64,000 bases of DNA from a virus. The translations under genes and the position numbers were made by a program. Shown piece by piece: positions 51,795 through 59,400 of the stretch. Each line of letters begins with the position of its first letter. The first letter of the stretch is position 1. The stretch is taken from the IMG/VR virus record IMGVR_UViG_3300036806_000484, positions 1-64,000 of that record; one strand, given 5' to 3'. The notes beneath the pieces are model-generated. The model was not told where the DNA came from, ran no database searches, and worked only from the letters and a program-made list of their open reading frames with translations.

Positions 51795-52025
51795 CTAGTC
51801 GCCGTCGTTGTCGGTGTCGGGACCGCGTTTCATGGCGATGCGGCCCATGTTGCGGGCGAAGTTGGCCTTCTTTTTCATCGCGGGCGAGGCGTTAGGCGAC
51901 GCCAGTTCGTGGGCGGCAAAAGCCTGGACGCCCTCGCCGGCCCTGTTTGCGGCCGCGGTGAAACTGCCGGTCGTGCCCTTTTTCTTCATGCGCTCGCTGG
52001 CGTCTTGGATCCACTTCCCGGCCAT
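51795..52025 (-). CDS. Small conserved-type phage protein (76 aa)
   Basis: The start MAGKWIQDASERMKKKGTTG and the KKKANFARNMGRIAMK tail match a small basic protein (WIQ-type) that I have seen in many phage structural regions. The second ATG (52025) lies six bases after GGGAG, better than the first ATG at 52031. Function unknown. Confidence 0.6.
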   Translation of the reverse strand: MAGKWIQDASERMKKKGTTGSFTAAANRAGEGVQAFAAHELASPNASPAMKKKANFARNMGRIAMKRGPDTDNDGD

Positions 52026-52048
52026 GATCATCTCCCTGTTGGTGAAAG

Positions 52049-52121
52049 AGCCAAGGGCCGGGATCGAACCGGCGACATCCTGCTTACGAAGCAGGCGCTC
52101 TACCGTCTGAGCTACCTCGGC
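52049..52121 (-). tRNA. tRNA-Thr (CGT)
   Basis: This is a 73-base cloverleaf with acceptor GCCGAGG/CCTTGGC, D-stem GCTC/GAGC, anticodon stem CCTGC/GCAGG with loop TTCGTAA, variable ATGTC, and T-arm GCCGG TTCGATC CCGGC. CCA is not encoded. It reads ACG, a frequent codon in GC-rich DNA. Confidence 0.9.
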
Positions 52122-52252
52122 ATCGCGGAACGGGGTCGGGGAGGGCCGTGTCCAGGACGCGGACCTTTTGTTGTTTTGGACCGGCTCGGTTTGCCGGCGC
52201 CGCGTTGCTCTACTGCGACTACCTCCCGTTGCCCGTTCGCGCGCTTGGTTCT

Positions 52253-52669
52253 TCAGCCCTGCGGCTGCGCTTCGACTTCCTCCGACATGGTCTCGGTCGT
52301 TGTGGATTCCGCCTCGGCGGCCTGGGTGGTGTCGATCGCGCCGACGCCCGCCACCACGGCGTCGGGCTCCGCCTCAGCGGCAGCGGGAGCCGGGGCCGGC
52401 TCTTCCACCACGACCGGGCTCGCCATCACGGCGACGCCGAAACCGAGCACCTGGCCGGTGCCCTGGCCGCCCTCGTCCTTCTCGGTCATCACCTCGACGC
52501 GGACGTCGAACTGCTTGCCGTGGTGGGGGACGGAGCGGAAGAATTCGACAGCGGCGTCGGCGGCTGCGGCGCCCAGGCGCGGGAACGCCTTCCCGATCGG
52601 GCCGCTGCGCAGGTCCTCGTTGACTCCCGCCTCGAATTCGGCGGTCTGATAGGTCTTGCGGTGCTCCAT
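52253..52669 (-). CDS. Hypothetical protein (138 aa), acidic C-terminus
   Basis: The first 85 residues (GKQFDVRVEVMTEKDEGGQG, TGQVLGFGVAVMASPVVVEE) look like a small beta domain. The last 50 are Ala/Glu/Thr-rich and disordered. It starts at ATG 52669 behind GGAGAG. Bases 52122-52252 downstream hold no gene. Unknown function. Confidence 0.6.
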   Translation of the reverse strand: MEHRKTYQTAEFEAGVNEDLRSGPIGKAFPRLGAAAADAAVEFFRSVPHHGKQFDVRVEVMTEKDEGGQGTGQVLGFGVAVMASPVVVEEPAPAPAAAEAEPDAVVAGVGAIDTTQAAEAESTTTETMSEEVEAQPQG

Positions 52670-52696
52670 TCACTCTCCACGTTGAAATGTTGACAG

Positions 52697-52927
52697 CTAT
52701 GTGGACGGACTCAGTCCCCTTCCAAAATCGGTGTAGATCATGCAGTGCTCGAAGATGTAGCCACCAATCAGGCGGCTCGGGATCCGGGTGACTGTCTTCT
52801 CGCGCGCCTTGCGATTTCGTGCGCGCCGCGCTCGCTCGGACCCCAGCGCCATCTCGAACCTGCGTCTCACCTCGTCCGACCTGACCTGGCCGGGCCGGCG
52901 CGAGTCTCCCTTCCCTGCGTCAGGCAC
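52697..52927 (-). CDS. Small basic hypothetical protein (76 aa)
   Basis: The start PDAGKGDSRRPGQVRSDEVR has the GKGD-RRP pattern of a widespread small phage protein, followed by an Arg/Lys-rich helix. It uses GTG 52927, overlapping the upstream stop by 8 bases. Function unknown. Confidence 0.6.
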   Translation of the reverse strand: MPDAGKGDSRRPGQVRSDEVRRRFEMALGSERARRARNRKAREKTVTRIPSRLIGGYIFEHCMIYTDFGRGLSPST

Positions 52928-53174
52928 CGTACTTCGGCAGCTGCACGCCGGGCGCCGAGATGTTGGCGATACGGCCGATCGCCCGGGTACCGAACTTCTT
53001 CTTCCCGGGGATCTGTGGCTTCACGCCGCCGGCGAAGTCCATGCCGGGGGCCTGGGCCATGGCGACCGGCGCCGCGGCGATCGGCGCGCGCATCGGAACG
53101 GCGGGGATGGCGGGCATCGCGATCGGGACGCGCGCGGCGGCGTGCGTGAAGGCTGGCTTCTTGGCCGGGAACAT
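52920..53174 (-). CDS. Pro/Ala-rich hypothetical protein (84 aa)
   Basis: A low-complexity middle (repeats of the VPxAMPAIPA type) is followed by a basic C-terminal region PGKKKFGTRAIGRIANISAP. The IGRIA phrase also occurs near the end of the muramidase-like protein at 51195 (PAIGRIAQVQ). No domain is recognised. ATG 53174 lies 8 bases after the upstream stop. Confidence 0.5.
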   Translation of the reverse strand: MFPAKKPAFTHAAARVPIAMPAIPAVPMRAPIAAAPVAMAQAPGMDFAGGVKPQIPGKKKFGTRAIGRIANISAPGVQLPKYGA

Positions 53175-53181
53175 GGGTTGC

Positions 53182-53361
53182 CTACCTGTGAAGGAGGTTG
53201 GTGTGCACGAGGATGGCGATGATCGCGGCCGCGACGGCGACGATCTCGAGCGGGGTGACGGACGTTTCCGACAACTTGAGTGCCTTGGCTGCCTTCTGGA
53301 TGAGCAGGAAGGCGAGCGCCAGGACGACGATCACGACGACGAGGAAGATCAGGATGTCCAT
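53182..53361 (-). CDS. Two-span small membrane protein (59 aa)
   Basis: The 59 residues contain two hydrophobic helices (MDILIFLVVVIVVLALAFLL and PLEIVAVAAAIIAILV) joined by a charged turn. ATG 53361 is preceded by GGAGGTGGT and the stop is TAG. The topology is holin-like, but the gene lies far from the lysis cassette. Function unknown. Confidence 0.6.
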   Translation of the reverse strand: MDILIFLVVVIVVLALAFLLIQKAAKALKLSETSVTPLEIVAVAAAIIAILVHTNLLHR

Positions 53362-53458
53362 ACCACCTCCGATAGTGTTGCACGTTTGTCAACACGCCTA
53401 ACGTGGCGCGCAGTCTGGTCTTCCGTCTCAGCGTTGGGCGGCCACGGCAGCGCGCGCC

Positions 53459-53740
53459 TCACCTGACCACCTGGATCATCGCCACGATGATAAGCATGAC
53501 CGTGGCCCGTTGAAAGAGGTCCTCGTAGCTGAGCCCGTTCCGGTCCCAGAACCGCTCGTACAGGTAGCTCACCACGCTGGCCGGCACGAGGGACTCCCAG
53601 CCGGGCAGTACCCAGAAGCGGTACATCATCCGCTCCCAGGGCGCCGTGAGGATCAGGCCGATCGCCACGCAGCCGGCGGCGCCGATCGATTCGACGATCC
53701 ACGAGCTCCACGGCCACATGAACTTCGGAGGGATGTTCAC
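53459..53740 (-). CDS. Membrane protein (93 aa)
   Basis: Two hydrophobic segments (ESIGAAGCVAIGLILTA at about 18-34 and RATVMLIIVAMIQVV at the end) flank an aromatic-rich loop. GTG 53740 overlaps the upstream TGA (GTGA), and the frame upstream of it shadows another gene. Unknown family. Confidence 0.6.
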   Translation of the reverse strand: MNIPPKFMWPWSSWIVESIGAAGCVAIGLILTAPWERMMYRFWVLPGWESLVPASVVSYLYERFWDRNGLSYEDLFQRATVMLIIVAMIQVVR

Positions 53741-53946
53741 CTGACCGCCTTCCCGGAGTAGAGGAATTCCGGCGTGCCGATCACGTTCTTGTAGACGCTG
53801 CACTCGGTCATCACGTACTCCTGCGTCTCACTAGGCCAGGTGGTGACCGTGTCGCGGCGCCGGATCGGCACGTAGATTGATGCCGCCGGGTTGGGCAGCT
53901 CGATCTCCACGCCGTCGTCGGGCCCACCGTTCAGCCGGAAGTGCAT
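53737..53946 (-). CDS. Hypothetical protein (69 aa)
   Basis: This is a 69-residue beta-rich protein (MHFRLNGGPDDGVEIELPNP) coupled by ATGA upstream and GTGA downstream. The GGPxDG start occurs in small phage proteins of unknown function. Confidence 0.6.
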   Translation of the reverse strand: MHFRLNGGPDDGVEIELPNPAASIYVPIRRRDTVTTWPSETQEYVMTECSVYKNVIGTPEFLYSGKAVR

Positions 53947-54380
53947 CAGAAAATCCCGCTTCCCTGCCAGCCGATGGTCGGGTTGGCTTCCCAGACCGCC
54001 TGGTCATGCTGGCGCGCGTGCTCGAGCGCCTCGGAGAACGAGTAGACCTTCCAATCCGGATGGTCCGTGCAGGTGAAGACCCGAAATCCCTCGGCAGGAT
54101 AGCGCGGATTTGGATGCTCGATCGAGTACCTGAGTCCGCGCTCGTACAGGCCCTGATCCGCCAGGCCGCGTGGCTGCGCCAGCGCCACCACCACGTCCCG
54201 CAGCTGCGGCTCGGCCGGCACTGGGTCGTCCAGGTGCGCGATCACCCAACCCGAGGACTCAAGGTTCTTCACGATGTCTTCGGCGACCTCCGAGGTCGGG
54301 TGACCGCTCTGGTAGAGGTGGTGCCTGGCGTTCAGCGCCGACTCCACCGCCCCCACCAGGTACTCCCGACGGCTCGGCAT
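53946..54380 (-). CDS. Hypothetical protein (144 aa), paralogue of the next upstream gene
   Basis: The first 50 residues (MPSRREYLVGAVESALNARH ... DIVKNLESSGWVIAHLDD) resemble those of the protein at 54380-54640 in spacing and in the ending (E-LV-SLERAGWAIVPHSE), which suggests duplication. The C-terminal part is mixed alpha/beta (YPAEGFRVFTCTDHPDWKVY). ATG 54380 overlaps the upstream stop. Unknown function. Confidence 0.6.
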   Translation of the reverse strand: MPSRREYLVGAVESALNARHHLYQSGHPTSEVAEDIVKNLESSGWVIAHLDDPVPAEPQLRDVVVALAQPRGLADQGLYERGLRYSIEHPNPRYPAEGFRVFTCTDHPDWKVYSFSEALEHARQHDQAVWEANPTIGWQGSGIF

Positions 54381-54640
54381 CAGTATCCCTCCGGGAAGGA
54401 GGCGCCACGGGCCCGCGCTCCGTCGATGCACGCCATCGTCTCGTCCATGGTCTCGCTATGCGGCACGATCGCCCAGCCTGCCCGCTCAAGGCTGTCGACC
54501 AGTTCCTCTTCGTACCTCACGCGATGCTTTTTTGCCCTGGAATTGGCACCGCGGATGGCCGAGAGTAGTGCCGCGGCGGACCGCTCGCGGTCGTCCTTCA
54601 ACCTGCGGCCGGAGACCAAACTCGCTGGACGGCTCGGCAT
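54380..54640 (-). CDS. Hypothetical protein (86 aa), paralogue of the downstream gene
   Basis: It begins MPSRPASLVSGRRLKDDRER, and its helix-strand region EEELVDSLERAGWAIVPHSE matches that of the 144-residue neighbour. ATG 54640 overlaps the upstream stop and the C-terminus ends in ATGA with the neighbour. Function unknown. Confidence 0.6.
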   Translation of the reverse strand: MPSRPASLVSGRRLKDDRERSAAALLSAIRGANSRAKKHRVRYEEELVDSLERAGWAIVPHSETMDETMACIDGARARGASFPEGY

Positions 54641-55353
54641 CACCCACCCGCCTCGTTCAGACGCTCCAGCTGCCGGCCCACCCGATTCAGCGCCAACTCG
54701 ACGTCGTCCAGCATCCCGTTCACCCGCGCCACCCACCCCGGCTCGTCCGGGCGCGCCGAATTCAGCGCCGCGTTCTCAGGAAGGGGTACCCGACCCAGAA
54801 TCTGGTCCGCCACGTCCGCCATACCGGCCAGCTTCCTTGACCGGCCCACCAGCATCTCTACCCGCTCCGCCAGCGCCGTCATCGGCGTCTCGCCTGGCAT
54901 CAACCGCCTGTCCGCACTCGGCTGCGATGTCTCGATCGCCGGGCGCCGCGCCAGATTCGGCGCCGGAACCGACTGGGCCGCAGCGTCGTCCCGCACAACC
55001 GGCTCCCCCAACCCACTGCGCCGAACCAGATTCTCAGTCCCCCGCGGCTCACCGAAATACCGGTCCCGACTCGCCTCGCTTGGTCCCGCCATGGCCTCGT
55101 TCCCCCTGTTCGACGTTGACCTACCCACTCCCGAACTGCCTTTTCGACCCTTTTTTTCCTTTTTTACCACATAATTCCTGGAAACTACGAAAACCCCACC
55201 CCCTACACCCGCTTTCTTCAAAAACTCCCACTCATCCAGAGGCGGAAACCGACTGAGGCCGGTGGGGTGTAACCCCGCCGGGGTGGGGGGTTGAACGGGC
55301 TTGGCGGTTTGCCGGCGCGCGCCTGTCGCCCGTCGCCTGGTGCCGTTCGTCAC
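54640..55353 (-). CDS. Hypothetical protein (237 aa, or 150 aa from an internal start)
   Basis: ATG 55353 overlaps the TerS-like stop (ATGA), giving 237 residues. ATG 55092 would give 150 residues (MAGPSEASRDRYFGEPRGTE). The DNA between them is unusually A/T-rich for this genome, with A-runs on the minus strand (about 55150-55175), so it might hold a promoter instead of coding. The C-terminal 90 residues are helical with heptads (coiled coil). Unknown function. Confidence 0.55.
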   Translation of the reverse strand: MTNGTRRRATGARRQTAKPVQPPTPAGLHPTGLSRFPPLDEWEFLKKAGVGGGVFVVSRNYVVKKEKKGRKGSSGVGRSTSNRGNEAMAGPSEASRDRYFGEPRGTENLVRRSGLGEPVVRDDAAAQSVPAPNLARRPAIETSQPSADRRLMPGETPMTALAERVEMLVGRSRKLAGMADVADQILGRVPLPENAALNSARPDEPGWVARVNGMLDDVELALNRVGRQLERLNEAGG

Positions 55354-56276
55354 GTCGCGTCGCTCTCATCGGTCGCGGTTTCGTCGCCGCCGGCTGCTGA
55401 AAGCGTGCGCGCGGGAATGGCGCGCTGCGTTTCGAGGGCAGCAAGGGCGGCTTGGGCGTCGGAGGCGAGCACGGCGAGCGGGTTTTCCCCTTGGGCTATC
55501 CGGGCGAGCTGGGCGAGGGTGAGCTTGGCGACGTCCAGTGTGGCGAGCGAGCCCTTGACCGTCACGGTGTCGCGGTAGCCGGGGTCGAGCTTCTTCATCC
55601 GGAACATGGTCAGGAGGTCGGAACGCTCCCGCACCAGCGCGCCAGGCTGCCCCTGATACCATCCCGTCGGCTTCAGAACCCCGATGACCGCCCGCCGCAT
55701 GACCTCGTCCTCGTACAGCTCGAGCACGATCCCCTCGGCAACCTTCATCCCCGCCTGAAACTGAGGATCCTCCTGCCACTGCGCCGTCCGGTTCGTGCCG
55801 TGCGACACCCCGGCCAGCCTCGCCGCCTCGGCCTTCAAGCCCGTCACCGCATATCCCGCGCAGAACGCTCGCCTTTTGCGATGGCCAACAAACGCGAACG
55901 GGCCCGCGGTGCTGGTCAGGGCCCTGAATCGGGCTCGGATGGCCAGTCGGAGTGCCTTTGAGACGCGGGCTTCGTGCTCAGGGATGGACTCGCCGGGTCG
56001 TCGGAGGGAGTAGTCGTCGTCGTCCTCGGGGATGTTTGAGGAGGAGATCGGGGCTCCTGGGGGCGCCTGCGAAGCCGAATCGATGGTATCGGCGCTGGAA
56101 TAGTGGGTCCGGGAGTCGGCGGGCGGGCCGGGGAGCGCGTCGCTGTTGGTGGCGTGGCGCTGGTCCTGCTGCGCGGGGTCGGGTCGTGGCGCAGTCGGGT
56201 CACCGGCAACTACATCGGCGGCTTCGCCGCCTCGCGGAGAGGTGGTGGTGCTGGAGGGTGGTTTCCGGCGCGTCAC
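55350..56276 (-). CDS. Terminase small-subunit-like HTH protein (308 aa)
   Basis: After a disordered Pro/Ser-rich N-terminus (about 85 residues) comes a block with an HTH and small-terminase-type phrases: RRAFCAGYAVTGLKAEAARL, AGVSHGTNRTAQWQEDPQFQ, then LTMFRMKKLDPGYRDTV. These proteins recognise the packaging site and load TerL. GTG 56276 overlaps the upstream TGA (GTGA). It lies about 4.5 kb from TerL, which is unusual; the HTH protein at 50840-51193 is the alternative TerS. Confidence 0.65.
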   Translation of the reverse strand: MTRRKPPSSTTTSPRGGEAADVVAGDPTAPRPDPAQQDQRHATNSDALPGPPADSRTHYSSADTIDSASQAPPGAPISSSNIPEDDDDYSLRRPGESIPEHEARVSKALRLAIRARFRALTSTAGPFAFVGHRKRRAFCAGYAVTGLKAEAARLAGVSHGTNRTAQWQEDPQFQAGMKVAEGIVLELYEDEVMRRAVIGVLKPTGWYQGQPGALVRERSDLLTMFRMKKLDPGYRDTVTVKGSLATLDVAKLTLAQLARIAQGENPLAVLASDAQAALAALETQRAIPARTLSAAGGDETATDESDAT

Positions 56277-56440
56277 AGGGTCCGTCCGTGGGAGAGGAGG
56301 TACCAGAGGGTGAGGCCTGCCGCGATGGCGAGGAGCGAGAGGAGGGCGCCGGAGAGGATACCGGCGCATCCTGCGGTGCCGTGGTCGGGCCCCAGGACGC
56401 GCGGATTCGCGTCGTGCTGGGGAGTCTGGCTACAGGCCAT
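56273..56440 (-). CDS. Small membrane protein (55 aa)
   Basis: A Cys-containing polar N-terminus (MACSQTPQHDANPRVLGPDH) precedes one transmembrane helix (GILSGALLSLLAIAAGLTLW). It overlaps the TerS-like gene by GTGA. No clear ribosome site precedes ATG 56440, so the start is uncertain. Confidence 0.45.
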   Translation of the reverse strand: MACSQTPQHDANPRVLGPDHGTAGCAGILSGALLSLLAIAAGLTLWYLLSHGRTL

Positions 56441-56598
56441 GAATGGAAGTGGGGCAAAGGGTCCCGGCTGCCCCGTACCGTGTTCCGGTCCTCGATCTGC
56501 GAGAGGATCGGCGCTCCATGCCCCCGATAAAGCCTGTCGGCCCAACCTCGACGTGAGTGCGCATCGACATCCGAGCGAGACCGGCCGGGGCAGGAGCG

Positions 56599-56775
56599 TT
56601 AGAAGCCGGTCTTCCGTATGTATCGGGCGATGTCCGTCGGCGAGGGTCGGCGGCTGGATTCGGGGGGGCAGTCTGCGTGATCCCGGAGCCGCCGGTGCTT
56701 GGCGGCGCGCTGGAGGCGCACCAGGTCGAGATTCTTTGCGCGTTGCGCGCGCCGTTGCCGGGTCACGGGGGCCAC
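56599..56775 (-). CDS. Small basic hypothetical protein (58 aa), first minus-strand gene of the packaging operon
   Basis: This is a 58-residue Arg-rich protein (TRQRRAQRAKNLDLVRLQRA) with third positions almost all G or C. Two GTG starts are possible (56775, 56766) and neither has a ribosome site; the second lies a few bases downstream of a possible -10 element, as in leaderless genes. The ending PTDIARYIRKTGF looks structured. Bases 56441-56598 downstream show no clear gene. Confidence 0.45.
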   Translation of the reverse strand: MAPVTRQRRAQRAKNLDLVRLQRAAKHRRLRDHADCPPESSRRPSPTDIARYIRKTGF

Positions 56776-56803
56776 AGTAGTCGAGACCGGGCTGTGAGGT
56801 CAA
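56774..56803 (-). promoter_or_regulatory. Candidate minus-strand promoter of the packaging operon (weak)
   Basis: TTGACC lies at 56803-56798 with an 18-base spacer and TACTGT as a poor -10 on the minus strand. The first nine bases TTGACCTCA match the candidate before the head genes. Divergent transcription toward the plus-strand operon begins at 56.9 kb, so a promoter is expected here. Confidence 0.3.
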
Positions 56804-56879
56804 GCCGGATCGGTGCATGCGAGGGGCAAGTGTAGGGGAAGTCGCGCAGCAATGCCAGTGCCGAGGTTGGGCAAGGTAC

Positions 56880-56909
56880 TTGACGTTGTTCGTATTCTGT
56901 TCGTATGAT
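56880..56909 (+). promoter_or_regulatory. Strong sigma70-type promoter of the plus-strand operon
   Basis: TTGACG (56880-56885), an 18-base spacer and TATGAT (56904-56909) match the consensus at five of six positions each. The spacer and -10 contain a direct repeat TGTTCGTAT 12 bases apart, which may be an operator. The first gene follows with AGGAGG 55 bases downstream of the -10. The rest of 56776-56979 shows no gene. Confidence 0.75.
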
Positions 56910-56979
56910 TGTGGTGCGTGGGTGCTGGTCGAGGTGGGCTCGGCCTGACCCGATTCCCGCAAACAGGAGGCTGCATCAA

Positions 56980-57213
56980 ATGAGACTGGACCGCAGCGAG
57001 AAGATGGCCCGAGCCTTGGCGAAAGCCCAAGCCTACGCGGCCTGCAACAAGATGGCCGAGGCGGAGCAGTGGGCACGCAGGCTGGTCGCGTTGCTCGGCC
57101 TCGCCGGGATTCTCAATGACGACGATAGCGAGATGGACGAGAGAGAGCACGACGACTCGCCCTCGCTGGAAGCTCATCCCGCCGCCGAACACATGAGGGG
57201 GTACACCTCGTGA
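56980..57213 (+). CDS. Small helical protein (77 aa), first gene of the plus-strand operon
   Basis: The start is ATG 56980, nine bases after AGGAGG; the frame is open to 56905 but lies on the promoter. A basic helix (MRLDRSEKMARALAKAQAYA) is followed by another helix (AEQWARRLVALLGLAGI) and an acidic tail. Unknown function; early position. Confidence 0.65.
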   Translation: MRLDRSEKMARALAKAQAYAACNKMAEAEQWARRLVALLGLAGILNDDDSEMDEREHDDSPSLEAHPAAEHMRGYTS

Positions 57214-58418
57214 ACCCTATCACCATCACGCGCGCCACCATCGTGCCGGATTTCTCGCACACCGAGAACGAGGCGCAGGTGTCGTTCAACGACCGGGACG
57301 GCAACGAGCGCACCCTCTACATCACCCTCGAAGAGAGGGAGAATCAGGCGGTCCCCGGCGCGAAGGCTGGGCTCACCATGATCGTGGTCCGCAACAAACC
57401 GACGATGTACGCGGAAGACCTGAAGGAGCGCACAGAGGCGACGGAGGACGAGCGCGCGGAGATGAGTACGCGCGAGCGGCGGCAGGATGGCTGGCCCGCC
57501 TACCTCATCACCTTTCGCCAGGGCGGCAAGGTGACAACGTGGACGCGGTTCTACGCGACGCCACAGGCGGCGGTAGTGGATGCCGTCGAGTTGATGCAGA
57601 AAGAATTCCCGGACGGCAAGGGTGGGACTACGGCTGACCTGATGGGCGTGCACCCCGAGCGCGCTGACATCTGCGAAGGCTGCGGCAAGCAAGTCGAGCC
57701 GCCTGCCATTCGCTGGTGCGCGGCCTGCCGTGGCGCCGACAACGAGGTGGCTTGCCCGAGGAACGACCCGAGCTGCACCAGCGGCGACGACGAGAACCAC
57801 GACGCCTGCGAGGCGCCGAAGCCCGGCACGATGTACGTCGTGCATTTTAAGACCCGACACGAGGAAGGGCTCGCGACCGTCCACGCCAGCGAGGACAATG
57901 CGGACGACGAGGCCGACTCGATGGCGAACAAGTGGGCGGCGGAAGACGCGCAGCACAAAGACGTCGAGGCGACCGCCGCCGAGTTGGAGGACTACTGGAC
58001 CGAGACGTGCGACCGAGGCTCCTACTGCCGCTCGGGCGGCGACGAGTGCATCTGGGTCGAGCCGGTGGACGCGGGCGAGGACCTTCTGGTGGTAATGGCA
58101 TCGGCCGAGGACAAACCCGAGCCGCCGAACATCACCGAGAACGGCATCGAGTGGGCGCCTAACGGCCACTTCGCCACAGGGCTGGACCCGTACAGCCGCC
58201 TGCTCGCCACGCTGGCGACCTGCCCGGTGTTCGCTGGGACCCAGATGCACCTCGAAGCCATTGAGGTAGGGGACAACGACGAGCTGGAACAGGTCGCGGT
58301 GAACCCGCAGCTTCGCGACGAACTCGACCACCTCCAGTCGGTCAACAACAACACCTTCCAGACCACGCGCATCGGAGGGCGGGAGTATGTCGTGTACGCG
58401 CTCCCGCACGGCGCATGA
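57210..58418 (+). CDS. Cys-rich hypothetical protein (402 aa)
   Basis: The 402 residues contain a zinc-ribbon-like CEGCGKQ ... CAACRG cluster (about 150-175), further Cys/Asp-rich segments (CPRNDPSCTSGDDENHDACE), and a C-terminal beta domain. It is very acidic. GTG 57210 overlaps the upstream stop (GTGA). I recognise no family. As the largest gene of the early operon it might be a host-takeover or counter-defence factor, but nothing in the sequence proves this. Confidence 0.65.
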   Translation: MNPITITRATIVPDFSHTENEAQVSFNDRDGNERTLYITLEERENQAVPGAKAGLTMIVVRNKPTMYAEDLKERTEATEDERAEMSTRERRQDGWPAYLITFRQGGKVTTWTRFYATPQAAVVDAVELMQKEFPDGKGGTTADLMGVHPERADICEGCGKQVEPPAIRWCAACRGADNEVACPRNDPSCTSGDDENHDACEAPKPGTMYVVHFKTRHEEGLATVHASEDNADDEADSMANKWAAEDAQHKDVEATAAELEDYWTETCDRGSYCRSGGDECIWVEPVDAGEDLLVVMASAEDKPEPPNITENGIEWAPNGHFATGLDPYSRLLATLATCPVFAGTQMHLEAIEVGDNDELEQVAVNPQLRDELDHLQSVNNNTFQTTRIGGREYVVYALPHGA

Positions 58419-58579
58419 TGGCCATCGCGATCGTTCTCATGGCGCTGCTGCTCGCCATCCGCGCCATCACCGCGCCGCGCTTCGGCCGCGGCGACTACGC
58501 TCTCCTGACGCTCCTGATCCTTGTCGTGGCCGTAGCGGTGTTCACGGCTCCCACACCAGCACCGGGGTACATCCCATGA
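58415..58579 (+). CDS. Two-span small membrane protein (54 aa)
   Basis: Two hydrophobic helices (AIVLMALLLAIRAI and ALLTLLILVVAVAVF) are separated by a short basic loop. ATG 58415 overlaps the upstream TGA and the stop overlaps the next ATG. Unknown function. Confidence 0.55.
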   Translation: MMAIAIVLMALLLAIRAITAPRFGRGDYALLTLLILVVAVAVFTAPTPAPGYIP

Positions 58580-59400
58580 AGCCGCTCAGCCTGCTTCCAA
58601 CATCCGCGTTCTCCTTCCACCCCGGCGACGATGCGCGTCGCCGGTCCACGGGCGAGCGCGTCCACGTCCTCGCCGTCTGCACCGCGAAGGGCGACCCGAA
58701 GCCCTACTACGTCAGTCGGGATCCCGAGCACGCGCAGCAGGAGCGCGTCCGGGCGTCCGACCTGGAGCCGTTGGCCGCAGCTCGCGGGCCGGGAACGATC
58801 CTGACCATCGTACTGCCAAACGGCGACGATGTGCGCCTGCGTGCCTACGTCGGCGCCTGGCGTGCGCTGCTGGACATGCCATCCGAGATAAGGGCTGGGC
58901 GCACCTTCCTCGGCTGGAGCCACTTTGCGGAGGATGGCGAGGTCATCCTGCGCGAGATGCGTCGGGGCATGGACGAGAGAATCAACCGCCACGTCCCCGG
59001 CTACGGCGTGGGAAAGAAGTGGGGCTCGGACTACTTCCACGCCTGCCTGCGCGACGCCACGCGCCTCAACAGCCGCACCGTGATCCATCGATTCGAGACC
59101 GAGGCGGCGCGCCTGCGCTTCCCCGACCGCGAGATGTACCCCGGCAACGTGAACCCGGGCCGGCTGCTCGCGCGCGACCTGCGGAGGATCCGCGCGGCAG
59201 TCGAGGCGGCAAAGCCCATCGGCAAGATGATCGCCGGTCTGGCGCTGGCCGCGATGCTCTTCACCGGGTGTGCCAGCCCCGCCGAGCCGTGCACGCTCAG
59301 GAACGCGACGTGGGTTGACACCCTCGCCACCTGGCCGACCGGGCAGCCGGCGGCGCTCAGCTTCGGCTGTGGCGCCGAACCTCGGAGGATTGCACCATGA
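58576..59400 (+). CDS. Hypothetical protein (274 aa) with a lipoprotein-like C-terminus
   Basis: The first 215 residues are a soluble, mixed domain (TFLGWSHFAEDGEVILREMR, YGVGKKWGSDYFHACLRDAT). The last 57 residues read like a complete lipoprotein: MIAGLALAAMLFTGC is a signal peptide with an LFTGC lipobox, followed by a short Cys-containing tail. ATG at about 59227 could start a separate product, although it lacks a ribosome site. Either this is a fusion or a C-terminal membrane anchor. ATG 58576 overlaps the upstream stop. Confidence 0.6.
   Translation: MKPLSLLPTSAFSFHPGDDARRRSTGERVHVLAVCTAKGDPKPYYVSRDPEHAQQERVRASDLEPLAAARGPGTILTIVLPNGDDVRLRAYVGAWRALLDMPSEIRAGRTFLGWSHFAEDGEVILREMRRGMDERINRHVPGYGVGKKWGSDYFHACLRDATRLNSRTVIHRFETEAARLRFPDREMYPGNVNPGRLLARDLRRIRAAVEAAKPIGKMIAGLALAAMLFTGCASPAEPCTLRNATWVDTLATWPTGQPAALSFGCGAEPRRIAP

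Noticed and set aside
52150-52200. GGACC-flanked T-rich stretch as a terminator
   Set aside because: The two GGACC copies are direct, not inverted, so they cannot form a stem.
56430-56570. 46-codon minus-strand frame in the control region
   Set aside because: It has no ribosome site, only moderate third-position GC and no recognisable features; it overlaps the next small gene.
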